Assembly (NCBI GenBank): GCA_014360105.1
Contig: JACIYD010000025.1
Coordinates: forward strand, 1-10,730
DNA length: 10,730 nucleotides
DNA from: Clostridia bacterium
GTDB lineage: Bacteria; Bacillota; DSM-521; Neomoorellales; SLTJ01
Direction: 5' to 3'
In this document: one piece after another, positions 1 through 6,548 of the stretch
Numbering within the stretch: the stretch's first letter is position 1
Layout: every line of letters starts with the position of its first letter
The notes under the pieces: model-generated
The model's database searches: none
The model's input: the letters and a program-made list of their open reading frames with translations, nothing else
Told to the model about the DNA's origin: nothing
Position numbers and translations under genes: made by a program

Positions 1-1322
1 GTCCCAAAGGCGCGCTCGCGGCACTTGACCTGGAAAATGAAGAGATTGAGGTTTTCGGCATCGAAAAGTTACAAGACTTTACCTGGAAGCAGCTCTTTGA
101 TACCGAAGCCTGTACCCGCTGCGGTCGTTGCCAGGACAACTGCCCCGCCTACCTGAGCGAAAAACCGCTCTCGCCGAAGAAACTGACCCAGAACCTGCGG
201 ACGCACCTGTTGGAGAAAGGACCGTTGCTGGTCGCCCAGCGGGTACGGGCTGCCAAGGCCGGGGCCGGTGAGGCAGAAGCCGCGGCGACCGACGAAAAGA
301 CGCGGGCGATTCTCGAAAAGAGACTCATCGGCGACGTGGTAAGTGAAGACGAAATCTGGGCGTGCACTACCTGCCGCGCCTGCGAAGAACAGTGCCCGGT
401 GTTTGTCGAGCACCTGGCCAAGACCATCGGTTTGCGCCGCAACCTGGTGCTGTCTGAGAGCCGCTTCCCGGGTGAGGCACAAGTGGCCTTCCGTAACATG
501 GAAAATAACGGTAACCCCTGGGGCATCGGCTGGGCCAACCGGGCCGACTGGGCGGCGGAACTGGGCGTGCCGGCCCTGGCCGAAACACAAGGCGAGGTCG
601 AGGTTCTTTTCTGGCCGGGTTGTGCCGGTGCTTTTGACGACCGTAACCGCAAGGTGGCAGAAGCCATGGTACGCCTGCTGCAGACTGCCGGCGTTCGCTT
701 CGCCATCCTCGGCACCGAAGAAAAATGCTGCGGCGACTCGGCACGGCGCCTGGGTAACGAGTATCTTTTCCAGATGCTGGCACAGGAGAACATCGAAACC
801 CTTAAACAGTACCGGTTCGGTGAGATCGTCACCACCTGTCCTCACTGCTATAACACCCTCAAACACGAATATCCCCAGTTCGGCGGGACGTTCCCGGTGG
901 TTCACCACAGCACCTATCTCTGGCGGCTTGTGCAGCAGAAGCGGCTGGTACCGCGGCAAAGCCTTAACCTGGTGGCGACCTACCACGACTCCTGTTACCT
1001 CGGCCGCTACAATGACATTTACGCCGAGCCGCGCCAACTCTTGCGGGCGGTACAGGGGCTGCGCCTGACGGAAATGGAACGCCACCACGACCGGAGCTTC
1101 TGTTGCGGCGCCGGCGGCGGGCGTATGTGGTTGGAGGAAAAGATCGGGCGGCGCATCAACCTCATGCGCACCGAGCAAGCGCTCGCCAGGAACCCGCAAA
1201 TGATCGCCACCGCCTGCCCCTTCTGCCTGGTGATGTTCAGCGACGGGCTCAAAGATAAGGGTATCGAAGAGGGGGTGCAGGCGCTCGACCTGGCGGAGGT
1301 GCTGGTGCGGGCACTCGGCTAG
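1..1322 (+). CDS. Heterodisulfide reductase-like Fe-S oxidoreductase (5' partial)
   Basis: The reading frame is open to the left edge; 439 codons are visible (first full codon at 3, stop TAG 1320-1322). In visible numbering there are two 4Fe-4S motifs, C37xxC40xxC43xxxC47P and C121xxC124xxC127xxxC131P, then two CCG domains: PGC...CCG (C242-C243) with CPHC (C279, C282), and DSC...FCCGAGGG with CPFC. This order is that of HdrD/GlpC-like proteins. The stretch before the first cluster (FGIEKLQDFTWKQL) resembles the linker of clostridial proteins that fuse a NarI-like haem-b membrane domain to an HdrD-like domain. Those proteins are proposed to pass electrons from EtfAB or acyl-CoA dehydrogenase to menaquinone. 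That role, and an upstream membrane domain, are inferences because the N-terminus is outside the window. The downstream Nudix gene lies 15 bp away and is probably cotranscribed. A GlpC- or lactate-utilisation-type subunit is the alternative. Confidence 0.88.
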   Translation, partial: PKGALAALDLENEEIEVFGIEKLQDFTWKQLFDTEACTRCGRCQDNCPAYLSEKPLSPKKLTQNLRTHLLEKGPLLVAQRVRAAKAGAGEAEAAATDEKTRAILEKRLIGDVVSEDEIWACTTCRACEEQCPVFVEHLAKTIGLRRNLVLSESRFPGEAQVAFRNMENNGNPWGIGWANRADWAAELGVPALAETQGEVEVLFWPGCAGAFDDRNRKVAEAMVRLLQTAGVRFAILGTEEKCCGDSARRLGNEYLFQMLAQENIETLKQYRFGEIVTTCPHCYNTLKHEYPQFGGTFPVVHHSTYLWRLVQQKRLVPRQSLNLVATYHDSCYLGRYNDIYAEPRQLLRAVQGLRLTEMERHHDRSFCCGAGGGRMWLEEKIGRRINLMRTEQALARNPQMIATACPFCLVMFSDGLKDKGIEEGVQALDLAEVLVRALG

Positions 1323-1337
1323 CAGTAGCGGGTAAAG

Positions 1338-1922
1338 ATGCCGAAGTCCTGGGAAGTCATCGAGAGCGAGCACCTTGGCTCCTACCGGATCTTTCGCTTG
1401 CGGCAGGACCGGGCGCGATCACCGCGTACGGGACAGGTACACGGTTTTTACGTGCTTCAGTCGCCGGACTGGGTGGGGGTTATCCCCCTTACCGCACAAC
1501 GAGAAGTGGTGATGGTGCGGCAGTACCGCCACGGCACGCGAGAAATAACGCTCGAGCTTCCGGGAGGCCTGGTGGATCGGCCGGACACACCGGCCCAAGC
1601 CGCGGCCCGGGAATTGCGCGAGGAAACCGGATATTCCTGCCGGGAACTGGCGCTCCTCGGCGTTCTGCGGCCGCAGCCGGCTCTGTTTGACAACTCCTAT
1701 TACGTCTACCTGGCGCGGGACGCCTTTCGCCTCGGGGAACAGCGGCTGGACCAGGCCGAAGATATCGAAGTTGTCCTGGTGCCGCTGGCCGAAGTGCCAC
1801 GGCTGATTGCCGCAGGCGAGATCGTGCACTCGTTGGTGGTATGTGCCTTCTACCTTCTCCTGGCACAGATGAGTGAGTTCCGCGGCTGGCTGGACGCGTT
1901 TCTCGGGCAAATCGAGCTTTAA
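1338..1922 (+). CDS. Nudix hydrolase, ADP-ribose pyrophosphatase type
   Basis: This 194-residue protein probably hydrolyses ADP-ribose or a related nucleoside-diphosphate sugar to AMP and a sugar phosphate in the cytoplasm, a housekeeping or sanitising role. The Nudix box spans residues 77-99: G77, then R91-E92-L93 and E95-E96-T97-G98-Y99, so the metal-binding REUxEExGU core is complete. The position usually held by the first glutamate of the box is Asp (D83). The preceding VRQYRHG (60-66) and ELPGG (73-77) are typical of the ADP-ribose pyrophosphatase branch, and the length fits that branch. The ATG at 1338 is preceded by only a weak purine stretch (GGGTAAAG), so it may depend on translation of the gene 15 bp upstream. 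A terminator follows the stop. The exact substrate cannot be told from sequence. Confidence 0.9.
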   Translation: MPKSWEVIESEHLGSYRIFRLRQDRARSPRTGQVHGFYVLQSPDWVGVIPLTAQREVVMVRQYRHGTREITLELPGGLVDRPDTPAQAAARELREETGYSCRELALLGVLRPQPALFDNSYYVYLARDAFRLGEQRLDQAEDIEVVLVPLAEVPRLIAAGEIVHSLVVCAFYLLLAQMSEFRGWLDAFLGQIEL

Positions 1923-1958
1923 AACCCACCCCTCTTATTAACTCTACCCTAACCGTTG

Positions 1959-1992
1959 GGGCCGTCCGCGGGGCGGCCCATCTTTTTCCTTT
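1959..1992 (+). terminator. Rho-independent terminator after the Nudix gene
   Basis: A 9-bp stem pairs 1959-1967 (GGGCCGTCC) with 1971-1979 (GGGCGGCCC), with one U-G wobble and a 3-nt loop GCG. It is followed at once by a T-rich run (ATCTTTTTCCTTT). It lies 37 bases past the Nudix stop and ends the Fe-S/Nudix unit. Confidence 0.85.
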
Positions 1993-2067
1993 GCGTGACC
2001 GCCGGCAGGAAAAACGGGCCATATGTAGAAAAGCTAGCGATAATTGGGAAAGGGGGACCTTTATATT

Positions 2068-2748
2068 ATGGAACACGTAAAAAGTGGCTGCGGCGAGGAA
2101 GTTGTCCAGGGCGAACGGGCAAAAGGGGAAATCTACGTCCGCTTTACGAGCGGATCGCTACAGCTGGAGATGCGGGGACCGGAAGCCTTTGTCGAACGCT
2201 GGCTGGCCCTTTGTTTTGATCGTCTTACCGCGGAGAGCGGGGAAAAAGCGCCCGTACTGCCGCTTACGCCCCCGAAGGGACGGCGTGGGCGGAGAAAGCG
2301 TGCGGCTGGGGAAAAGGCCATCCCGGTAGGGGCGGCCGACATTGCAGAGACGGCCACACCAGTATCAGAGCCGGCGGAAGGTGCGACCGAGGAAGGGCAG
2401 GCAGCGGAAGAAGCGAGCGGTGCCCCAGCCGCAGGGTCGGATGCGGCGATCACCGCCGGAGCGGTGCCCTCGCCGCGGCAGCTCTGCGAGGAAGCCGGGA
2501 TCAAGAAGGCGGTGGACCTTGTTTCTTTTGCCGTTTACTACCATGCGCAGTTCCTGGGCCAGCCTCCGTCCGCCAAAGACGTGCGGCGGGTGCTCGAGGC
2601 CATCGGCAACCGCACGGCGCTTCGTGCCACTTCTACCTATCTTTCTCGGGCTAAGGCAAGGGGTCTCATGTACGAACAAGACCGGCACTGGCACCTGACC
2701 GATGCCGGCATTACGGAGGTACGGCGCCGTCTCGGGTGGCAGGACTAG
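2068..2748 (+). CDS. Unrecognised protein with winged-helix-like C-terminus
   Basis: I do not recognise this 226-residue protein. It has three parts. Residues about 20-53 (EIYVRFTSGSLQLEMRG, then FVERWLALCFDRL) look like a small strand-strand-helix module. Residues 70-81 form a basic patch (KGRRGRRKRAAG), and about 82-135 are a low-complexity Ala/Glu/Pro/Gly linker, likely disordered. The last 90 or so residues are helical and end with a helix, a putative wing (LMYEQDRHWHLTDAG) and a closing helix, like a winged-helix DNA-binding domain. A nucleic-acid-binding or regulatory role is inference. ATG 2068 is chosen because AAGGGGG at 2050-2056 sits 11 nt upstream; an in-frame TTG at 2044 lacks a good site. 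A GATAAT (2039-2044) resembles a -10 box but I see no matching -35. The stop overlaps that of the convergent glycosyltransferase. Confidence 0.75.
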   Translation: MEHVKSGCGEEVVQGERAKGEIYVRFTSGSLQLEMRGPEAFVERWLALCFDRLTAESGEKAPVLPLTPPKGRRGRRKRAAGEKAIPVGAADIAETATPVSEPAEGATEEGQAAEEASGAPAAGSDAAITAGAVPSPRQLCEEAGIKKAVDLVSFAVYYHAQFLGQPPSAKDVRRVLEAIGNRTALRATSTYLSRAKARGLMYEQDRHWHLTDAGITEVRRRLGWQD

Positions 2749-3947
2749 ACCGCCTTTTCCAGGCGGTGTGCTTTGGCGGCGACCAAAAGCCTGTAGTGTT
2801 CGGCCAGGCGGAGAGTTGTTTCCCGGGCGGCATAGGGGCGCACGTTCTCCCTGGCGCGCTCTCCCATGGCCAGGCGCTTGGCGTCGTCGCGCAAGAGTGC
2901 CGCCACGCGTTCCGTAAAGGTGTCGAGGGAAAGCGGGGTAAGGTAGCCGTCCTCACCATCCAAGACCATTTCGCGCACGCCGCTCGCATCCACCGCTACC
3001 ACGGCCAGACCTGCCGCCTTCGCCTCGGCCAGGACCAGGCCCTGGGTTTCAGTAAGGGAGGCAAAAACGAAGAGATCGGCCCCGGCGTAGCACCGGGCCA
3101 CTTCTTCCTTTGGTAGTGTCCCCGTAAGGACTACGTCCTGCTGCAGGCCAAGGTCTTTTACTTGCCGGGCAACCTCCCCTGCGGCAGCGCCGCCGCCGAT
3201 GAGCACCAGCTTTAACGGACCGAGGGCCGCCTGGTTACGCAGGCGGGCAAAGCTTTGCAGCAGGAAGCCAAGGTTCTTTTCCCGGCCTAGCCGTCCCACG
3301 TAGAGCAGGATCCTGGCTTCCGGCGGCAGGGAGTAACGACGGCGCAACCAGGTGCGGTCCAATCCCTGGAAGGCGGCCAGCTCGATGCCGGTGGGGATCA
3401 CGGCCAGGGGCGCGTTAACGCCCTGCTGGCGCAAGAGGTCCGCAATGGGCGCCGTGGGGGCAATCACCAGGTCGCACTGGTTGCAAAAGGCGCGTGTGTA
3501 CCGCCGTACGATTCGCCGGGAGAGGCCCTGGAAAAAGGGCACATAATGAACGTACTTCTCGTAAAGTGTGTGGTAGGTGAAGACCAGCGGTAGGCCGAAA
3601 CGACGTGCGACCCGGGCACCCAGTCGCCCCAAGAGGAAGGGGGAATGAACATGGATGACGTCGAGGCCGAGGCGGCGCACGGTGGCTCCAATGGTGAGGG
3701 AGAGGGGGAGGGCCAGGCTGAATTCGCGCTGGGTCGGTGCGGGGATGGCCCAAAAGCGAAAAACACCCTCTTCCGGCGCGCAGTTGGGGTAGCTGGGTGC
3801 AAAAATGTAAACGCGGTGACCAAGGGCCCTGAGGTGCCGGGCGAAGATCTCGATCGAATGGACGACTCCGCTTGTATAGGGACGATAGCTATCGGTAAAA
3901 ATGCCAATGCCGAGGCCGGTCTCGGCTCCGGGTTCGGTCGGCGGCAA
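2745..3947 (-). CDS. Family 4 glycosyltransferase (GT-B fold)
   Basis: This 400-residue cytoplasmic or membrane-associated retaining glycosyltransferase probably uses a nucleotide-sugar donor. The N-terminal acceptor domain starts at about residue 12 with GIGIFTDSYRPYTSGVVHSIE, followed by VIHVHSPFLLG and FTYHTLYEKYVHYVP. The donor domain shows VIPTGIE, LLYVGRLGREKN and the E-x7-E motif (E300, E308, in ETQGLVLAE). The N-terminal motifs resemble bacterial diacylglycerol glucosyltransferases (glycolipid synthesis) and PimB-like enzymes; the acceptor is not decidable from sequence. The TTG at 3947 is chosen because GGAGGAGG lies exactly 7 nt upstream and homology starts just after it. The longer frame back to an ATG at 4025 would run through the promoter at 3975-4003. 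The gene stands alone, divergent from the pspC-like gene and convergent with the gene at 2068-2748. Confidence 0.92.
   Translation of the reverse strand: MPPTEPGAETGLGIGIFTDSYRPYTSGVVHSIEIFARHLRALGHRVYIFAPSYPNCAPEEGVFRFWAIPAPTQREFSLALPLSLTIGATVRRLGLDVIHVHSPFLLGRLGARVARRFGLPLVFTYHTLYEKYVHYVPFFQGLSRRIVRRYTRAFCNQCDLVIAPTAPIADLLRQQGVNAPLAVIPTGIELAAFQGLDRTWLRRRYSLPPEARILLYVGRLGREKNLGFLLQSFARLRNQAALGPLKLVLIGGGAAAGEVARQVKDLGLQQDVVLTGTLPKEEVARCYAGADLFVFASLTETQGLVLAEAKAAGLAVVAVDASGVREMVLDGEDGYLTPLSLDTFTERVAALLRDDAKRLAMGERARENVRPYAARETTLRLAEHYRLLVAAKAHRLEKAV
2749..2767. repeat. Inverted repeat at the 3' end of the glycosyltransferase gene
   Basis: ACCGCC (2749-2754) and GGCGGT (2762-2767) form a perfect 6-bp stem with loop TTTTCCA, inside the last codons of the glycosyltransferase and one base past the stop of the convergent gene. 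There is no T-run on the + side, so it would be a poor terminator for the upstream gene. A nearly identical element lies at 4002-4021. Confidence 0.5.
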
Positions 3948-3954
3948 GTGTACC

Positions 3955-3962
3955 CCTCCTCC
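3955..3962 (-). promoter_or_regulatory. Shine-Dalgarno site deciding the TTG start
   Basis: On the minus strand GGAGGAGG is followed by 7 nt (GGTACAC) and then TTG at 3947. It is the strongest ribosome binding site in the window and fixes the glycosyltransferase start on a non-ATG codon. Confidence 0.85.
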
Positions 3963-3974
3963 GGTTTCAAGGTG

Positions 3975-4003
3975 ATTATAACAGCTTGGCTCCTGCCCGG
4001 CAA
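3975..4003 (-). promoter_or_regulatory. Sigma-70/A-type promoter of the glycosyltransferase gene
   Basis: On the minus strand TTGCCG (4003-3998) and a perfect TATAAT (3980-3975) are 17 bp apart. Transcription would start near 3968, leaving a leader of about 20 nt with the Shine-Dalgarno site. The -35 box touches the inverted repeat at 4002-4021. Confidence 0.8.
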
Positions 4004-4021
4004 CCGCCGTCCCAGGCGGTT
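4002..4021. repeat. Inverted repeat upstream of the glycosyltransferase promoter
   Basis: AACCGCC (4002-4008) and GGCGGTT (4015-4021) form a perfect 7-bp stem with loop GTCCCA. It closely matches the element at 2749-2767: both read ACCGCC, a short variable part, then CCAGGCGGT. It abuts the -35 box, so it could be an operator or simply a hairpin. Confidence 0.5.
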
Positions 4022-4075
4022 TCAAAAAGGGTTTGTGCTGCCAGGAGAGGGGAAGTTATCCTTGAGGGGTTGAGA

Positions 4076-4081
4076 TATAAT
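4076..4081 (+). promoter_or_regulatory. Probable -10 box for the pspC-like gene and uvrB
   Basis: A perfect TATAAT lies 20 bp before the TTG start at 4102. No good -35 is seen at the usual distance (AAGTTA at 17 bp; TTATCC only 14 bp away), so it would be a weak or activator-dependent promoter. It is the only promoter candidate I see ahead of uvrB. Confidence 0.45.
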
Positions 4082-4089
4082 AGTTGAAT

Positions 4090-4094
4090 GGAGG
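4090..4094 (+). promoter_or_regulatory. Shine-Dalgarno site for the pspC-like gene
   Basis: GGAGG is followed by 7 nt (AAATACC) and TTG at 4102, which selects this TTG over the in-frame TTG at 4084. The 4084 codon lies only 3 nt past the -10 box and so would be upstream of the expected transcript. Confidence 0.7.
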
Positions 4095-4101
4095 AAATAC
4101 C

Positions 4102-4275
4102 TTGGCACGAAGACTCTTCCGGTCGCGGGCGCAGAGGATTCTCGGCGGGGTTTGTGGGGGGTTCGCCGAGTACTTTGATGTGGACGTGGTGCTCGTCCGT
4201 CTGCTCTGGGCCCTGAGCGTCTTGCTCAACGGGGCGGGGCTCCGCGCAACGTTACCGCAATCAATCTGCAGTTAG
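4102..4275 (+). CDS. PspC-domain protein, C-terminally truncated
   Basis: The first 40 or so residues ([21 protein letters not shown], split as LFRSRAQ / RILGGVCGG / FAEYFDVD, then [15 protein letters not shown]) match the start of a PspC domain, a small membrane protein family linked to envelope stress. Full domains go on with a hydrophobic helix of the type G-x-L-x-Y-x-x-x-W-x-x-x-P. Here the frame changes character after NGAG, giving [11 protein letters not shown] and a stop, 57 residues in all. I looked in the other two frames and did not find the missing helix, so a deletion fits better than a simple frameshift. The start has a good ribosome binding site and the stop is 25 nt before uvrB, so it may still be translated. 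It is either a shortened protein or a decaying gene. Confidence 0.6.
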   Translation: MARRLFRSRAQRILGGVCGGFAEYFDVDVVLVRLLWALSVLLNGAGLRATLPQSICS

Positions 4276-4285
4276 GCGGCAGTTC

Positions 4286-4292
4286 GAGAAGG
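4286..4292 (+). promoter_or_regulatory. Shine-Dalgarno site deciding the uvrB start
   Basis: GAGAAGG lies 8 nt before the GTG at 4301. The upstream in-frame GTG at 4292 overlaps this site and has no room for its own, so 4301 is preferred. Confidence 0.65.
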
Positions 4293-4300
4293 TGATCGGC

Positions 4301-6334
4301 GTGGGTTCCTTTGTCCTGAAAACCGACTTGAGGCCACGGGGCGACCAGCCGAAGGCCATTGCCGCCTTGGTGGAGGGGCTGCGCCGGGGGTACCGCATGC
4401 AGACCCTCCTGGGCGTGACCGGTTCGGGCAAGACTTTCACCATGGCCCACGTCATCGCGGCCATGCAGCGGCCGACGCTGGTGATTGCCCCCAATAAGAC
4501 GCTGGCGGCGCAGTTGTGCGGCGAATTTAGAGAGTTTTTCCCGGACAGCGCGGTGGAATACTTCGTCAGCTACTACGACTACTACCAGCCCGAGGCCTAC
4601 ATCCCGCAGACCGATACCTATATTGAAAAAGACTCCTCCATCAACGAGGAGATCGACAAGCTGCGCCACTCGGCCACGGCGGCGCTTTTCGAGCGGCGGG
4701 ACGTCATCATCGTGGCCAGTGTCTCCTGCATCTACGGCCTGGGTTCGCCGGACGACTACCGCGAACTGATGCTTTCCTTGCGCGAGGGCCATTCTTACGA
4801 CCGCGACGCGGTGCTGCGCCGCCTGGTCGACATCCAGTACCAGCGCAACGAAGTGGACTTTCGCCGTGGCACCTTCCGCGTGCGGGGCGATACCCTCGAG
4901 ATCTACCCCGCCTCTTTCAGCGAGCGGGCGATCCGGGTAGAGTTCTTCGGCGACGAGGTAGAGCGCCTCCTGGAGTTCGACCCCCTCACCGGTGAGATCC
5001 TGTGCGAGCTGCGGCATGCGGTCGTCTTTCCCGCAAGCCATTACGTTACGCCGCAGGACAAAATGGAACGGGCGCTGGCCGCCATCGAGCAGGAACTGGA
5101 AGAACGCCTGGCCGAGCTCAGGGCTCGGGGGAAACTGCTGGAGGCACAACGGCTGGAGCAGCGCACCCGCTTTGACCTGGAAATGATGCGGGAAATCGGC
5201 TTCTGCAAGGGTATTGAGAACTACTCCCGCCATCTTACGGGACGCCTGCCGGGCGAGCCGCCGTACACCCTGCTCGACTATTTCCCGGACGATATGCTCC
5301 TTTTCATCGACGAATCCCACATTACCGTGCCCCAACTGGGCGGGATGTACGAGGGCGACTACTCCCGCAAGAAGACCCTGGTGGACTACGGCTTTCGTCT
5401 TCCCTCTGCCCTTGATAACCGGCCGCTGAAGTTCCAGGAGTTTGAGGCGCGGCTCAATCAGGTCATTTTCGTTTCGGCCACCCCGGGGCCTTACGAACTT
5501 GCGCATAGCGAACAGGTGGTCGAGCAGATCGTGCGGCCCACGGGTCTGGTGGATCCCGCCGTGCACGTACGTCCGGTGGCGGGCCAGATCGATGATCTCT
5601 TGCAGGAAATCCGGCAGCGTGTTGCCAAGGGGCAGCGGGTGCTGGTTACCACCCTGACCAAGCGCATGGCAGAAGACCTTACCGAGTACCTGCGGGAAGT
5701 GGGGGTACGCGTGCGCTATCTCCATTCCGAAATCAATGCCCTGGAACGCATGGTCATCATCCGGGACCTGCGCCTGGGCGAGTTCGACGTCCTTGTGGGT
5801 ATTAACCTCCTGCGGGAGGGGCTGGACCTGCCGGAGGTGGGCCTGGTGGCCATCCTGGATGCCGACAAGGAAGGGTATCTACGTTCCGAACGCTCGCTCA
5901 TCCAAACCATGGGCCGGGCGGCGCGCAACGCCGAAGGCACGGTCATCATGTACGCGGAAACGGTCACCGAGTCCATGCGCCGCGCGATCGAAGAGACGGA
6001 ACGGCGCCGGCGTCTGCAGATGGAATACAACCGGCGGCACGGCATTGTCCCCCAGACGGTGCAAAAAGGCATCCGCGATCTCTTGGAAGTCTCCCGGGTG
6101 GCGGAGCCACAGCTGCGTTACTTCCGCGAGAGCGGAGGAAGAATGGAGAGAAAGGAACTGCTTCAGCTTATCAAACAACTAGAGCAAGAGATGCGTCAGG
6201 CGGCCAAGAACCTTGAGTTCGAGCGGGCGGCGGAACTACGTGATGCGATCATCGAGCTGCGCCACCAGGCCGAAGAAGCGGTCCGGGGGCGGGAGAAAGG
6301 CGGGGCAAGGAAACGGCGGGTCGCCGGGGGCTAG
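4301..6334 (+). CDS. uvrB: UvrABC system protein B (excision repair helicase-like subunit)
   Basis: This 677-residue protein is the damage-verification subunit of nucleotide excision repair: it is loaded on DNA by UvrA and then recruits UvrC. The N-terminus [19 protein letters not shown] is canonical. Walker A is GVTGSGKT (38-45). The aromatic beta-hairpin, [17 protein letters not shown], starts at Y87 and goes on into the conserved [18 protein letters not shown] stretch. The Walker B equivalent is DESH (337-340). The second helicase domain shows [28 protein letters not shown] and the motif VI stretch [13 protein letters not shown] domain (about 618-653) that contacts UvrC ends the protein, with a basic tail. 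Length and motifs are complete. The GTG start at 4301 fits the family start and has a Shine-Dalgarno site. It is probably transcribed with the pspC-like gene from the -10 at 4076. Confidence 0.98.
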   Translation: MGSFVLKTDLRPRGDQPKAIAALVEGLRRGYRMQTLLGVTGSGKTFTMAHVIAAMQRPTLVIAPNKTLAAQLCGEFREFFPDSAVEYFVSYYDYYQPEAYIPQTDTYIEKDSSINEEIDKLRHSATAALFERRDVIIVASVSCIYGLGSPDDYRELMLSLREGHSYDRDAVLRRLVDIQYQRNEVDFRRGTFRVRGDTLEIYPASFSERAIRVEFFGDEVERLLEFDPLTGEILCELRHAVVFPASHYVTPQDKMERALAAIEQELEERLAELRARGKLLEAQRLEQRTRFDLEMMREIGFCKGIENYSRHLTGRLPGEPPYTLLDYFPDDMLLFIDESHITVPQLGGMYEGDYSRKKTLVDYGFRLPSALDNRPLKFQEFEARLNQVIFVSATPGPYELAHSEQVVEQIVRPTGLVDPAVHVRPVAGQIDDLLQEIRQRVAKGQRVLVTTLTKRMAEDLTEYLREVGVRVRYLHSEINALERMVIIRDLRLGEFDVLVGINLLREGLDLPEVGLVAILDADKEGYLRSERSLIQTMGRAARNAEGTVIMYAETVTESMRRAIEETERRRRLQMEYNRRHGIVPQTVQKGIRDLLEVSRVAEPQLRYFRESGGRMERKELLQLIKQLEQEMRQAAKNLEFERAAELRDAIIELRHQAEEAVRGREKGGARKRRVAGG

Positions 6335-6404
6335 CGGCACCGGGCGCCGGCCGGGAGCCCGCCTCAAGCCCAGCTCGAGCGCCTGTATCGCCCGCGAGGT
6401 TCAC

Positions 6405-6425
6405 GCCAACGAGGGAGCCAAAGAC
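6405..6425 (+). repeat. 21-bp intergenic repeat, copy A (uvrB-uvrA spacer)
   Basis: This 21-bp stretch, from GCCAACGAGG to CCAAAGAC, is identical to 9470-9490 in the uvrA-uvrC spacer, in the same orientation. Weaker similarity goes on for about 20 bases (CA, GG, AAA, TAGGGA in both). GGTTC (6398-6402) can pair with GAGCC (6415-6419). It ends 40 bp before the uvrA -35 box. Its function is unknown. The spacer (6335-6548) otherwise holds GC-rich short inverted repeats after uvrB and the uvrA promoter. Confidence 0.85.
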
Positions 6426-6465
6426 GGCAGGGGATAAATTAGGGATACAGCAGGAGGGGTGCCCC

Positions 6466-6494
6466 TTGAGCGACCCTGTCCGTGCTATTATAAT
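6466..6494 (+). promoter_or_regulatory. Sigma-70/A-type promoter of uvrA
   Basis: TTGAGC (6466-6471) and a perfect TATAAT (6489-6494) are 17 bp apart. Transcription would start near 6501, leaving a leader of about 48 nt with GAGGG (6535-6539) 9 nt before the ATG. A near-palindrome, AGGGGTGCCCCT (6455-6466), overlaps the upstream edge of the -35 box and is a possible operator. Confidence 0.78.
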
Positions 6495-6548
6495 GGGTAG
6501 AGGCGGAGGGAGAGATAAGCGGGGCTCAAGAATCGAGGGAAAAGGGCG

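Noticed and set aside
69..1373. 434-residue open frame on the minus strand across the Fe-S protein gene
   Set aside because: It lies opposite a gene with full cysteine motifs, its translation has no recognisable domain, and long antisense frames are usual in GC-rich coding DNA.
2044..2067. TTG start at 2044 for the unrecognised protein
   Set aside because: There is no suitable Shine-Dalgarno site before it, whereas ATG 2068 has AAGGGGG 11 nt upstream.
3948..4025. Longer glycosyltransferase starting at ATG 4025
   Set aside because: The added 26 residues would be read from DNA that holds a TTGCCG-17-TATAAT promoter and a hairpin; the TTG at 3947 has an excellent ribosome binding site.
4026..4300. 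LexA/SOS operator ahead of uvrB
   Set aside because: I looked for GAAC-N4-GTTC and close variants here and in the two uvr spacers and found none; a species-specific matrix could still find one.
4226..5725. 499-residue open frame on the minus strand across uvrB
   Set aside because: It is antisense to highly conserved uvrB; the His/Gln/Val-rich translation looks like a codon-bias shadow and has no ribosome binding site I could support.
6340..6361. Terminator directly after uvrB
   Set aside because: CGGGC/GCCCG and CCGG/CCGG pairings exist, but stems are only 4-5 bp and no T-run follows.
6396..6437. A short coding repeat (ANEGAKD in both copies) as the reason for the 21-bp repeat
   Set aside because: The frames end soon after (GRG-stop versus YKEKLGT-stop), lack a start with a ribosome binding site, and diverge as DNA rather than as protein.
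6384..6460. A known riboswitch in the uvrB-uvrA spacer (GGGAGCC and GGGGA looked faintly like c-di-AMP or cobalamin elements)
   Set aside because: The region is too short and lacks the other conserved blocks of those classes as I know them.
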